Positions 18,885-29,021 of a DNA stretch of 64,000 bases are shown here, piece by piece. Under the pieces are notes generated by a model. The model had not been told where the DNA came from, searched no databases, and saw nothing but the letters and a program-made list of their open reading frames with translations. The DNA lies in the NCBI GenBank assembly GCA_947499005.1, contig CANMML010000019.1, positions 17,411-81,410 on the forward strand. Direction: 5' to 3'. The first letter of the stretch is position 1. The number at the start of each line of letters is the position of its first letter. The DNA comes from an uncultured Aquimarina sp. GTDB lineage: Bacteria; Bacteroidota; Bacteroidia; Flavobacteriales; Flavobacteriaceae. The position numbers were made by a program, and so were the translations under genes.

Positions 18885-19239
18885 GATGTAAGTTTTTTTA
18901 ATGTTTGAAAAACAACCTATTTTGTCTAACACCATTAAGTTACAATAAAAGAAAAGTGGAATCGATTTAAATAATCAATTCCATTTTTTTTATAATTAGA
19001 TTCTATAAAAATAGAATATACAGATCTTAAAAAGAAGCCTAGCAGGGCGTTTATCTATTAACACTAAAATATAGGGAGTGTTAGAAACTGCTAGGCTTTA
19101 AGTTGCTAATATCGTATAATTTTTTTGACACCGACAAGTAGTATAATACTTTAAAGTAGTTTACTTTAAATAATGCAGAAAGACCAATTACAGTGATAGT
19201 TGATCAATTCATTCACTATCCAAGTAAATGGATTTTATT

Positions 19240-19785
19240 CTATAAACTAACCTGTTCGGAAATTAAAATGCTATTGAGTTCTTGTTTTATTTGGCTGATC
19301 CAAGTAGTTAATCTTGTGTCGTTGAGTTGCGATTCGTTATCGTTATCAAGTGCCAGACCATAAAATAAATCTTCGTTGTCTTCTACAAAAGCCACAGAAT
19401 CTGTATGACGGTAGCCTTCGGTAGGCCAGTAGCCTATAACAGTACCGCCTCGTTCTAGAATTACTTTCGCCAAAATACCAATACCGTCAACAAAATATTC
19501 GGCATATCCTATTTGGTCTCCCAAACCGTATATAGCTACTATTTTCCCGGTAAAATCTATAGTTTGAAAATCTTCAAAAAAAGCTTCCCAATCACTTTGT
19601 AAGTCTCCGTCATACCAAGTCGATAACCCTAGAATGAGTACTTTGTAATTATCAAAATCATCGATACTAGCATCTCCTATTTCCATAATATCCAAATCAT
19701 CGCTTCCCCAAAATTCAACAAAATCTTTTGTTATATCATCGGTAACACCTGTATCCGATCCATAAAATAAACCTATCTTTTCCAT
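19240..19785 (-). CDS. Flavodoxin
   Basis: MEKIGLFYGSDTGVTDDITKDFVEFW...LILGLSTWYDGDLQSDWEAFFEDF...VAIYGLGDQIGYAEYFVDG. Confidence 0.92.
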   Translation of the reverse strand: MEKIGLFYGSDTGVTDDITKDFVEFWGSDDLDIMEIGDASIDDFDNYKVLILGLSTWYDGDLQSDWEAFFEDFQTIDFTGKIVAIYGLGDQIGYAEYFVDGIGILAKVILERGGTVIGYWPTEGYRHTDSVAFVEDNEDLFYGLALDNDNESQLNDTRLTTWISQIKQELNSILISEQVSL

Positions 19786-19874
19786 AATTCGATTCACATT
19801 TTATTCTAATACAAATATATCTATTTTTAATTATTCTAAATAAAAATTATATTTATATTTGAAAGAAAATACCA

Positions 19875-20231
19875 ATGCATTATTTAAAATCCATTTATCG
19901 TAATAGGATAGGAGGGACATATATAGTAACTAGTAATCCAGATGAGACCTGTTATGAAGGAATACAATTGCGGCTTGGTGAAATGTCTGTATTACTTACG
20001 CAGAAAGGATTGACAGATCTCTTAGATGTAATTAATTCCTCAAGAGAAGGATGTGATTGCAAGGATTGTAATGCTAAGAATCATCTTAGGTTGATTAAAT
20101 GCGAAACCACTTATGCAACGATTCATTTAAAAACGACTCCCCAAAATATAAATGCCTTAGAAGAATTGATACAAGGAACATTATTTGAATTGGCTATGGA
20201 CGATTTGTTGTCAATTAATGAAATACGGTAA
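19875..20231 (+). CDS. Hypothetical protein divergent from flavodoxin, CDCKDC motif
   Basis: 118-aa ORF with EGCDCKDCNAKNHLRL. Confidence 0.6.
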   Translation: MHYLKSIYRNRIGGTYIVTSNPDETCYEGIQLRLGEMSVLLTQKGLTDLLDVINSSREGCDCKDCNAKNHLRLIKCETTYATIHLKTTPQNINALEELIQGTLFELAMDDLLSINEIR

Positions 20232-20349
20232 TCGTTAGAAACTTCAGGAATTTGCTTAAGCGTAACTTTTGTACTTGATCCGTAATTCAATGTAAATGGA
20301 ATCATTGTAAAATAAAAAAGTCACCTCTTTAGAAGTGACTTTATCGATG

Positions 20350-20424
20350 TGGGCGCGAAGGGATTCGAACCCCTGACCCCTTGGGTGTAAACCAAGTGCT
20401 CTGAACCAACTGAGCTACGCGCCC
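20350..20424 (-). tRNA. tRNA-Val (UAC)
   Basis: Reverse complement gggcgcgtagctcagttggttcagagcacttggtttacacccaaggggtcaggggttcgaatcccttcgcgccca; anticodon TAC. Confidence 0.95.
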
Positions 20425-20489
20425 GATTTTATTTAGGTTTCGGTAACCTGAACCTAAAATTATTTATGCAGCATTTAGGAAACTGTTTG

Positions 20490-20564
20490 TGGGCGCGAAG
20501 GGATTCGAACCCCTGACCCCTTGGGTGTAAACCAAGTGCTCTGAACCAACTGAGCTACGCGCCC
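20490..20564 (-). tRNA. tRNA-Val (UAC), identical second copy
   Basis: Identical to 20350-20424. Confidence 0.95.
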
Positions 20565-20637
20565 TAATACTTTAGCGTATTAGCGGGTGCAAATATAAGA
20601 CCCTTTTTTGGATTATCAATCTTTTTTTTAGAAAAAA

Positions 20638-21855
20638 TCACAAAACTTCAGCTACGACAAAAGTGCTTCCTCCTACATAAATAATATCTTCTTTATCGGC
20701 ATTTTTTAAAGCTTTTTGATAAGCTTCATAAACTGAGCTGTATACAGAATAATCACGAATCGAATTTTTAAATGATTCGGCTAAAGAGATAGCGGGTAAA
20801 GCTCTAGAGTTATTAGGTTGGCAAAAGTAATAGGTAGCTTCTTTGGGGAATAAATCGATAATCGATTCGATGTTTTTATCGTTTACCATACCAATGACCA
20901 TATGAATGCGATGAGCAGCTTCTTGTCGCAATTGATTCATGGTAATACTTAAGCCTTCTTTATTATGAGCGGTATCACAAATAACTGTAGGATTTATCTG
21001 TAATTGTTGCCAACGTCCTTGTAGACGGGTGTTCTTAATCACATGTGTTAAGCCTTGTTCAATATGTTTTTCTTCTATAGACCAGCCTTTTTTAATTAAT
21101 TCTTGAATACCAGTAATCGTGGTACGCATATTTTCGCGTTGATAATGGCCTAATAGATCGGTGTCGTAGTTTTTATAGAGTTGTTTTTCCGCTAAAACTA
21201 GAGGAGCTTTTTTTTCTTCAGCTAATTTTTCAAATACAAGTAAGGTATCTTCTCTTGTGGTTCCAATAATACAAGGAGTATTTTCTTTTATTACGCCACC
21301 TTTTTCAAAAGCTATTTTTTCATGGGTGTTTCCTAAAATATTAGTGTGGTCTAACCCGATATTTGTAATTATAGATATTTCAGGGGAAAGGATATTGGTT
21401 GAATCTAATCTTCCTCCTAATCCAACTTCTACGACTGCGATGTCTATGTCCTCGTCAACAAAATATTGAAAAGCCATACCAACGGTCATTTCAAAAAAAG
21501 AGAGGTGTTCTTGCTGAAAAAAAAGCATATTCGATGTTACAAAATCCAATACATATGATTGGGGGATCATTTCGCCATTGATACGAATACGTTCTCTAAA
21601 GTCCTTTAAATGTGGCGAGGTATATAGCCCAACTTTATAACCAGCTTCTTGAAGTATAGAAGCAAGCATATGACTTGTAGAGCCTTTTCCATTTGTGCCA
21701 GCTACATGTATGCTTTTGAACTTTGTTTCGGGGTTATTTAAGTGTTTCGCTAATAATAAAGTATTATTAAGATCGGCTTTGTACGCTTTTTTTCCTTGCT
21801 TTTGATACATAGGAAATTGTACAAAAAGCCAGTCAATGGCTTCTTGGTAAGTCAT
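20638..21855 (-). CDS. folC: Bifunctional folylpolyglutamate synthase/dihydrofolate synthase
   Basis: HVAGTNGKGSTSHMLASILQEAGYKVGLYTSPHLKDFRERI. Confidence 0.95.
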   Translation of the reverse strand: MTYQEAIDWLFVQFPMYQKQGKKAYKADLNNTLLLAKHLNNPETKFKSIHVAGTNGKGSTSHMLASILQEAGYKVGLYTSPHLKDFRERIRINGEMIPQSYVLDFVTSNMLFFQQEHLSFFEMTVGMAFQYFVDEDIDIAVVEVGLGGRLDSTNILSPEISIITNIGLDHTNILGNTHEKIAFEKGGVIKENTPCIIGTTREDTLLVFEKLAEEKKAPLVLAEKQLYKNYDTDLLGHYQRENMRTTITGIQELIKKGWSIEEKHIEQGLTHVIKNTRLQGRWQQLQINPTVICDTAHNKEGLSITMNQLRQEAAHRIHMVIGMVNDKNIESIIDLFPKEATYYFCQPNNSRALPAISLAESFKNSIRDYSVYSSVYEAYQKALKNADKEDIIYVGGSTFVVAEVL

Positions 21856-22694
21856 TACTCGGATAGTTTAAAGGTGTAAGCAATACTACCCACTTGTTTT
21901 GAAGGGGCTTTATTATCACTATTGAATTTTGTTGCTAGTGCTGCTGCTCTAGCAGGTTTCATAAGGCAAGTTGCTGTATTGGTCGTTCCTTTTATTCCAG
22001 GGGTAGCGCTAAGGACTTTCCCATTTCGATCTACAACAATGCGTACTACGACCGTACCAGATTCGTTACAATCTGGGATACGTTTTTCTTTGTTTAAAGC
22101 TTTTCTTCCTCCCAAACGGTAATTGCCATCACCGTCTAATCCTTTACCTGTTCCGTAATACGATTTTGCATTCGGATCTCCATCGGATTTTCCTTTGTCT
22201 CCAGCCACATCGTCATTTCCTTCTCCGCTAGTAGAAGTTCCATCTTTTTTGGGGCCGTTAAGAAAGCTATCTAAAGCATTTTTAGTGCTAGAGTCTGGTT
22301 TGCGTTCTACAGGTTTAGGAATTTCTTTTTTAACTTCTTTTAATTGCTCTACTTTGGGTTTTGTCTCTTCTTTTTTTGAAGCAACAACAGGGGCATCAGT
22401 ATTATCTTGCGTTAATGTTTTGGTCTCTGCTACTTTAGAAACTTCTTGAGGTGTTTCTGTTGTTTGAGGAGCTACCGGGTTAGGTTTAGGAGCTGGAGCG
22501 GATTTTACAGGTTGTAAAGGTTGCTTGTTTCCGCTACCGTAATCACTATATCCCAAGTTTACTGCAATTCCTTCTTCCGTAGCTGGGTCTAGATATGACA
22601 ATCCAAAGAAAAAAAGCAATAGGAACAGTACTGCGTAAATAGACACAGTAATTGCTAATGATTTTTTTTCGTTAGGAGTGTTTAACATATTCAA
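21855..22694 (-). CDS. TonB-family energy transducer
   Basis: N-terminal TM, Pro/Lys-rich linker, C-terminal TonB-like GTVVVRIVVDRNGKVLSATPGIKGTTN. Confidence 0.8.
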   Translation of the reverse strand: MNMLNTPNEKKSLAITVSIYAVLFLLLFFFGLSYLDPATEEGIAVNLGYSDYGSGNKQPLQPVKSAPAPKPNPVAPQTTETPQEVSKVAETKTLTQDNTDAPVVASKKEETKPKVEQLKEVKKEIPKPVERKPDSSTKNALDSFLNGPKKDGTSTSGEGNDDVAGDKGKSDGDPNAKSYYGTGKGLDGDGNYRLGGRKALNKEKRIPDCNESGTVVVRIVVDRNGKVLSATPGIKGTTNTATCLMKPARAAALATKFNSDNKAPSKQVGSIAYTFKLSE

Positions 22695-22782
22695 ATTTTG
22701 ATGGTCTTAGTTCTTGATTATGAATAATAGTAGTCTGTTTCAATTAATTTGAAACCAAAAGACTAGAATTAACAACTACGAA

Positions 22783-23175
22783 CTATTTTGGCTTAACCGC
22801 CAATACTAATTTGTATTTATTTCTATTCGCGATGTCCATTACCTTAACCGCTTTTTCTATAGGTACTCCTTCAGCTGCTCTTAAGATAATTGTTGGTTTT
22901 TCGATACTCGATAGCTGAGATACCAATTCGTTTTCCAAGTTTTTTTCTGAGACACGCTTGTTGTTTATGTAAAACTGTTTCTTATTCGTAATACTTACAG
23001 AAATATTTTGAACATTGGTTGTCTTTCCTTTGGCTTTAGGTAAAATTAAATCTAAAGCTTCTGGAGTAATAGCTGGTGACGTAAGTAAAAAGAATACAAG
23101 CAATAGGAACACAATATCCGTCATAGACGACATGCTGAATTCGGGACTTACTTTATTTCGACCTCTTAAATTCAT
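22783..23175 (-). CDS. ExbD/TolR biopolymer transport protein
   Basis: SMTDIVFLLLVFFLLTSP..., size 130 aa. Confidence 0.9.
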   Translation of the reverse strand: MNLRGRNKVSPEFSMSSMTDIVFLLLVFFLLTSPAITPEALDLILPKAKGKTTNVQNISVSITNKKQFYINNKRVSEKNLENELVSQLSSIEKPTIILRAAEGVPIEKAVKVMDIANRNKYKLVLAVKPK

Positions 23176-23177
23176 AA

Positions 23178-23846
23178 CTAAGCAGGTTCGTTAAGTAAGT
23201 CTAAGAAATCAACCGCAGTAGCTTCCATTTGATGCACTACTTTATCGGTTTTAACAACAAGATGATTGTAACCGATATAAGCAATAATACCAACAATTAA
23301 ACCCGCTACTGTTGTTGTCATCGCAGTATAAATTCCTTCGGCTAGTGACCCCATATTTGCTTGCCCACTACTAGTCGCTAATTGATGGAAAGCTAATACC
23401 ATCCCAATTACAGTACCTAAGAAACCTATCATAGGAGCTGCCCCAGCAATGGTGGCTAGGATACTTACATTTTTTTCTAATTTATAAACTTCTAGGCGAC
23501 CTGCATTTTCAATAGCTGTATTGATATCTTCAAGTGGGCTACCTATTCTAGAAATTCCTTTTTCAGTCAATCGAGAAACGGGAGAATCTACTTCTTGACA
23601 TAATTCTTTAGCTTCTGAAGTTTGTCCTGCACTAATTTTGTTTCTAATTTTTTTCATAAAATGCTCATCATAAATGGAGGCAGATTTTATAGTAAAAAAC
23701 CGTTCAAAATAAATATACAGAGCTACAAATAATAAAATCAAAAGGATTGCGATTACTATGGTTCCTGCGATACCCCCACTAAAAAGCAATTCTAAAAGAG
23801 AAAGTGTTTTTTCTTCCTGAATGGTTTCTTGAATCTGTTCTTGCAT
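23178..23846 (-). CDS. MotA/TolQ/ExbB proton channel protein
   Basis: LATIAGAAPMIGFLGTVIGMVLAFHQL...TAMTTTVAGLIVGIIAYIGYN. Confidence 0.93.
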   Translation of the reverse strand: MQEQIQETIQEEKTLSLLELLFSGGIAGTIVIAILLILLFVALYIYFERFFTIKSASIYDEHFMKKIRNKISAGQTSEAKELCQEVDSPVSRLTEKGISRIGSPLEDINTAIENAGRLEVYKLEKNVSILATIAGAAPMIGFLGTVIGMVLAFHQLATSSGQANMGSLAEGIYTAMTTTVAGLIVGIIAYIGYNHLVVKTDKVVHQMEATAVDFLDLLNEPA

Positions 23847-23985
23847 ATTGAAAAGAATAAATACTGATTTAATCGTAAAAATACCTATTTAAAGATTTTG
23901 TTTCTTTATTAATAACAAGAAAATAGAAAAGTTATTACATAAGTCAACTTTCAAATAAGAATAGGTTTTTTGCTGATTTTATTGA

Positions 23986-24435
23986 TTACTCATTTGCAGT
24001 AGGTGGAATAGTACGATTTACGACAATAGAATTTGATAGTCCAAAAGTACCTTGGAGATCCGTGTTAATATTATTATCTACAGAAAACCCTTGCAGCTCT
24101 GGAGTATAACGTAACCACCATATTAAGCAATTACCACCACCAGCTTCATCAAAATCGGTACTTTCCAAGTCATCTTTAGTGCTATGAATACTTAAAATAT
24201 TTCCATTTGATTCCGTAATTGTCCAGGCAACTTGAGACCCAAATGATGGGATATCATTTGAAACGCTAAGTCCACTGACAAAATCTGGGTTATCGTCAAT
24301 GATGAAGTCGAAAGGACCTCCGCTTATTTCAATAGTTTCTTCATTTTTGGATATAGTTTCAATGTCATCATTTAGAGAGCATGATGATAAAAAAGAAACT
24401 AAAAAAATACTGAATAATAGGGGAGAGCAATTCAT
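23986..24435 (-). CDS. Hypothetical lipoprotein
   Basis: Signal peptide with lipobox FLSSCS. Confidence 0.6.
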   Translation of the reverse strand: MNCSPLLFSIFLVSFLSSCSLNDDIETISKNEETIEISGGPFDFIIDDNPDFVSGLSVSNDIPSFGSQVAWTITESNGNILSIHSTKDDLESTDFDEAGGGNCLIWWLRYTPELQGFSVDNNINTDLQGTFGLSNSIVVNRTIPPTANE

Positions 24436-24443
24436 AAAAATAA

Positions 24444-24480
24444 AATGTTCTTAAATTATGCAGCATAATTTAAGAACATT
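24444..24480 (-). terminator. Terminator of nhaB (near-continuous palindrome)
   Basis: AATGTTCTTAAATTATGC-A-GCATAATTTAAGAACATT, perfect 18-bp arms. Confidence 0.7.
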
Positions 24481-24523
24481 TCTCTTTATGTTAGTGCTAT
24501 TTTAAAAAAAATATAGCTTTTGC

Positions 24524-26020
24524 CTATAAGAATAGATTTACACAAATTAAACCAACACCTCCTAATACAATAGTATAAGGTAATGCCATTTTTACCATCT
24601 TACCATACGACAATCCAATAAGCGGAGCTAGAGCAGAAGTCAATAAGAATAAAAAGGCAGCTTGACCGTTTGGTGTCGCAACACTAGGTAAATTAGTTCC
24701 TGTATTGATGGCGATAGCTAATTTTTCTAATTGATCAGCAGAAATTGTTCCGGCATCAAATGCGGCTTTTACTTCCCCAATATATACGGTTGCAACAAAT
24801 ACGTTATCACTAATCATAGACAGTAATCCATTGGCAAGATAGAACGTAGTAGGTTGTTGTTCTGGCTTCAAATGTAATGCCCAATCAATAATTGGTTTGA
24901 ATAAGTGTTGATCATGAATCATTGCAACTACTACAAAAAACACTACTAATAATCCTGTGAATGGTAATGCTTCTTCAAAAGACTTTCCTAAAGAATGCTC
25001 TTCGATGATACCCATAAAAGCAGTTTGGAAAATAATCAAAGCAAGTCCAATGAATCCAACAGGAGCAATGTGTAATGCAAGTCCGATAATTAGTAATATC
25101 GCAGCAACAGCTTGAACTTTTAATCCGTACTTTTCTTTATCTGTACGTTTTTCATCTTCTTCTTCAGTGTAGTTTTCAATGATTTCTCTAGCTACTTGAG
25201 GTAATTGACCGCCAAAACCAAATACTTTGAATTTCTCCAAAAGAACAGTGGTTAACATACCACAAGCCAATACTGGTAATGTAATAGGAGTCATTTTCAT
25301 GAAGAATTCGATAAAATCCCATCCCATTTTTTCACCGATTAGTAAGTTTTGAGGTTCTCCAACCAAAGTACAAACTCCACCAAGAGCAGTCCCGACAACA
25401 CCATGCATGATCAAGCTTCTAAGGAAGCTTTTAAAGTCTTCTAAAGTTTCACCACTTAATTGCTTTCTATCAGGAGTTCCTTCAACGTCATAATCACTGT
25501 TTGCTTTAGAGTGTATTTTGTGATATACCCCATAGAAACCAACAGCTACACTAATTAATACCGCAGTTACCGTTAATGCATCTAAGAAAGCAGAAAGTAC
25601 CGCCGATAAGAAAACGAATAGTAGGGATAATACAACTTTAGATTTTATTTTAGTGAACACCTTACTAAAGATGTACATTAATAAGGGCTTCATAAAGTAA
25701 ATCCCTGCGACCATGAATACCAATAGTAATACCACTTCTAAGTTTTGATCTACTTCATGATAGGCATTGTGGGGTGTTGTTAACCCTAAAGCTAAAATTT
25801 GAATCGCCAACAAACCACCAGATTGTAACGGGTAGCATTTTAATGCCATCGCCAAGGTGAAAATAAATTCACCAATAAATAGCCATGATATTATGCTATA
25901 TGCTAAATGGTGATCCATTAAAGTAGGAAGTAAAAAATATAATACCGTGTTAAGGATCAAAAAGCCAAGCATGGTGCTTTTAAACCATTTTGGACTATTC
26001 CCTAAAAAGTACTTTAGCAT
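24524..26020 (-). CDS. nhaB: NhaB-type Na+/H+ antiporter
   Basis: Polytopic; [63 protein letters not shown]. Confidence 0.85.
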   Translation of the reverse strand: MLKYFLGNSPKWFKSTMLGFLILNTVLYFLLPTLMDHHLAYSIISWLFIGEFIFTLAMALKCYPLQSGGLLAIQILALGLTTPHNAYHEVDQNLEVVLLLVFMVAGIYFMKPLLMYIFSKVFTKIKSKVVLSLLFVFLSAVLSAFLDALTVTAVLISVAVGFYGVYHKIHSKANSDYDVEGTPDRKQLSGETLEDFKSFLRSLIMHGVVGTALGGVCTLVGEPQNLLIGEKMGWDFIEFFMKMTPITLPVLACGMLTTVLLEKFKVFGFGGQLPQVAREIIENYTEEEDEKRTDKEKYGLKVQAVAAILLIIGLALHIAPVGFIGLALIIFQTAFMGIIEEHSLGKSFEEALPFTGLLVVFFVVVAMIHDQHLFKPIIDWALHLKPEQQPTTFYLANGLLSMISDNVFVATVYIGEVKAAFDAGTISADQLEKLAIAINTGTNLPSVATPNGQAAFLFLLTSALAPLIGLSYGKMVKMALPYTIVLGGVGLICVNLFL

Positions 26021-26204
26021 GATGTGATTTTTAATATTTGTTGAAGAACAAATATACTATGGGTAACTTACTTTAGGTATTAAGAAATATAAATTTATCT
26101 TTTTGATAATACTAAAGCCGAAAAGCAGGGTTTGGTAACAGATTTAATAGTATAATGGATTTTTAATGTTAAATTGTTAAAATAGATAGCATAAATTTTT
26201 TTAT

Positions 26205-26220
26205 ATTATGCACGCATAAT
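26205..26220. promoter_or_regulatory. Candidate operator upstream of acyl-CoA dehydrogenase
   Basis: ATTATGC-AC-GCATAAT inverted repeat 13 bp before the start codon. Confidence 0.4.
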
Positions 26221-26233
26221 AAATGTAGTAATT

Positions 26234-27376
26234 ATGAATTTCCAATTATCCGAAGAGCATCAAATGATTCGTGAAGCAGCAAAAGATTTCACGGTACAAA
26301 ATTTATTACCCAAAGTAGTAGAAAGGGATACCCATATGATATTTCCTCATGAAGAAATAAAAAAGATGGGAGCATTAGGATTTATGGGAATGATGAATGA
26401 TCCAGCATATGGAGGTGGAGGGATGGATACTTTATCTTATGTTATCGCTTTGGAAGAAATATCTAAACATGATGCTTCGGCAGCAGTTATTATGTCTGTA
26501 AATAATTCATTAGTTTGTTGGGGACTGGATGAATATGGGTCTCCCGAACAAAAAGAAAAATACCTAAAGCCTTTGGTATCAGGGGGGAAATTAGGAGCTT
26601 TTGCATTATCAGAGCCCGAAGCAGGAAGCGATGCCACTTCACAGAAAACTACGGCGATAGAAAAAGAAGATCATTATATTTTAAATGGAACAAAAAATTG
26701 GATAACCAATGGAGGAAATGCAGACTATTATTTAATAATTGCACAAACGCATCCCGAATTAAAACATAAAGGCATCAATGTTTTTATTATAGAGAAAGGG
26801 TGGGAAGGTTTTACTATTGGACCTAAGGAAGATAAATTAGGAATTCGTTCGAGTGACACTCATTCGTTGATGTTTGATAATGTAAAAATCCCTAAAGAGA
26901 ATAAAATAGGAGCAGATGGTTTTGGGTTTAAATTTGCCATGAAAACGCTTTCTGGTGGAAGGATAGGTATTGCAGCTCAAGCTTTGGGAATTGCCGCAGG
27001 AGCATATGAGAGGGCTTTGGCATATTCAAAAATTAGGAAATCATTCGGAACTGAAATTTGCAATCATCAAGCAATTGCTTTTAAACTTGCGGATATGTAC
27101 ACTAAAATTGAAGGAGCTCGAATGCTTGTTTACAAATCGGCTATTGATAAAGATAATGGAGATAATTATGATTTATCTAGTGCTACTGCAAAGTTAGTAG
27201 CGTCGCAAGTTGCAATGGATGTTACCGTTGAGGCGGTTCAAATTCATGGAGGAAATGGATATGTAAAAGAATATCATGTAGAACGTTTGATGCGTGATGC
27301 GAAAATCACTCAAATCTATGAAGGTACTAGCGAGATTCAGAAAATTGTCATTTCTCGTGCTATTTTAAGAGATTAA
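26234..27376 (+). CDS. Acyl-CoA dehydrogenase
   Basis: FALSEPEAGSDATSQKTTA, LNGTKNWITNGG, QIHGGNGYVKEYHVERLMRDAKITQIYEGTSEIQKIVISR. Confidence 0.95.
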   Translation: MNFQLSEEHQMIREAAKDFTVQNLLPKVVERDTHMIFPHEEIKKMGALGFMGMMNDPAYGGGGMDTLSYVIALEEISKHDASAAVIMSVNNSLVCWGLDEYGSPEQKEKYLKPLVSGGKLGAFALSEPEAGSDATSQKTTAIEKEDHYILNGTKNWITNGGNADYYLIIAQTHPELKHKGINVFIIEKGWEGFTIGPKEDKLGIRSSDTHSLMFDNVKIPKENKIGADGFGFKFAMKTLSGGRIGIAAQALGIAAGAYERALAYSKIRKSFGTEICNHQAIAFKLADMYTKIEGARMLVYKSAIDKDNGDNYDLSSATAKLVASQVAMDVTVEAVQIHGGNGYVKEYHVERLMRDAKITQIYEGTSEIQKIVISRAILRD

Positions 27377-27413
27377 ATATCGTTTACAATCATATTATGT
27401 TTTCTTTTGAATC

Positions 27414-28418
27414 ATGAATAAGATCAATTACACCTTACTTTCATTATTATTAATGATCTCTTCATTTGGGTTTTCTCAATCGGAACGTCAATTTATTACG
27501 TATACTACAGCAGGGAAAGAAGTGCTTAGTACAGACGATATTTGGTTATCTCATGAGCATGTTCTCGTAGATTTTATTGGGGCAGATTATATACAACCAG
27601 ATACTTGGAATCAGGATGTAATTCTTAAAGAAATGATCCCTTATTTTAAGGGCTTACAAACTCATAAAGTAGCATATTATGTTGATGCTACACCAAATTA
27701 TATAGGAAGAAATGTTCTTCTACTAGATAAAATAGCAAAGCAGACAGGGATAAAAATCATAACAAATACGGGGTTTTACGGAGCTCGAAACGATAAGTTT
27801 ATTCCGAAATTTGCATTTAATATGACAGTTGAGGAGCTTTCGGGTATATGGATCAATGAATTTGAAAAAGGAATTGATGGAACTGCAATAAAACCAGGTT
27901 TTATAAAGATCGGGGTAGATAATAATTCTCAGTTAGATAGTATAGATATTAAATTGGTAAAAGCAGCTGCAAGGACACATTTAAAAACAGGGCTTACCAT
28001 CGCATCTCATACTGGGCAAGCGAAAGGATTTTGGCCTCAACTAGAAATCATTAAACAATTAGGGGTGTCGCCAAGTTCTTTTATTTGGGTACATGCTCAA
28101 CAAGAAGAAGATCTTTCTAATTATGTTAAGGCTGCAAAAGCAGGCTGCTGGATAAGTTTAGATGGTTTTGGTTGGGAAATAGACGGTCATATAGAAAGAC
28201 TATTGTTTGCTAAGAAAAAAAGAATTTTAGGTAATATTTTAATTTCTCATGATGCAGGTTGGTATGATCCACAAAAGAAAACCCAAGACATAAAGCCTTA
28301 TATTAATATATTTGAAGTTGCTATTCCAAAATTAAAGGAGCGCGGTTTTACGGAAGATGAAATTGATTTACTTCTAAAAATAAATCCTGTTAAAGCCTTT
28401 TCTTTAAAGACGATTTAA
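27414..28418 (+). CDS. Phosphotriesterase-family hydrolase, secreted
   Basis: Signal peptide; WLSHEHVLVDF (HxH), GFIKIGVD, LISHDAGWYDP. Confidence 0.8.
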   Translation: MNKINYTLLSLLLMISSFGFSQSERQFITYTTAGKEVLSTDDIWLSHEHVLVDFIGADYIQPDTWNQDVILKEMIPYFKGLQTHKVAYYVDATPNYIGRNVLLLDKIAKQTGIKIITNTGFYGARNDKFIPKFAFNMTVEELSGIWINEFEKGIDGTAIKPGFIKIGVDNNSQLDSIDIKLVKAAARTHLKTGLTIASHTGQAKGFWPQLEIIKQLGVSPSSFIWVHAQQEEDLSNYVKAAKAGCWISLDGFGWEIDGHIERLLFAKKKRILGNILISHDAGWYDPQKKTQDIKPYINIFEVAIPKLKERGFTEDEIDLLLKINPVKAFSLKTI

Positions 28419-28837
28419 TCATCTCCAATATTGTAGTCATCTTCTTCTTCGATGTGTTCAAAATCTTCTTCTTCTCCTTCAGATTTCAAAAGGCCTTGCT
28501 GTATAATGCTGGTATCTAATTTTATAAAATCTGCTTTTAAAATATCTACAACCTCTTCAAAGTTTTTTCCAGATTTATACAAACCATATGCTTTTTCAGG
28601 AGCATCTTTAATGGATTCTTGAGTCATGTCTCCAATCATTTCTTTTATCTGATCCATAGAAAAGTTACGTTGAAAAAAAGGTCTAATAGTTCCTGCTATA
28701 GAGACTGCGGCACCGTGGCAAATTAATTCCTTTGCACCTTCAATATTGTCAATATTGGTTTGAAGATCTTCTTGTGCCGAAAGGTGTACAGAACATAATA
28801 GAAAACAGGAAAATATAATTAGAAAATGTTTCATCAA
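28415..28837 (-). CDS. Hypothetical secreted protein with acidic C-terminus
   Basis: Signal peptide, EGEEEDFEHIEEEDDYNIGDD tail; convergent 4-bp overlap with the upstream gene. Confidence 0.6.
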   Translation of the reverse strand: MMKHFLIIFSCFLLCSVHLSAQEDLQTNIDNIEGAKELICHGAAVSIAGTIRPFFQRNFSMDQIKEMIGDMTQESIKDAPEKAYGLYKSGKNFEEVVDILKADFIKLDTSIIQQGLLKSEGEEEDFEHIEEEDDYNIGDD

Positions 28838-29021
28838 TTGATGTTTTAGGAGTAGTTTAAGTATATGCTAAATTACCACAAGAGCTTCTTTTAAATTTGG
28901 TTTGTAGGTAAATTCTTAAGAATTTGAGTCCATTGAGTAGATGAATTTACTTTAGAAGCAATAGTATCGGGCAGTTTCTGTTTTCGGTTATTTCTCTTTT
29001 TATAGCTGCAATTGATCTCAA

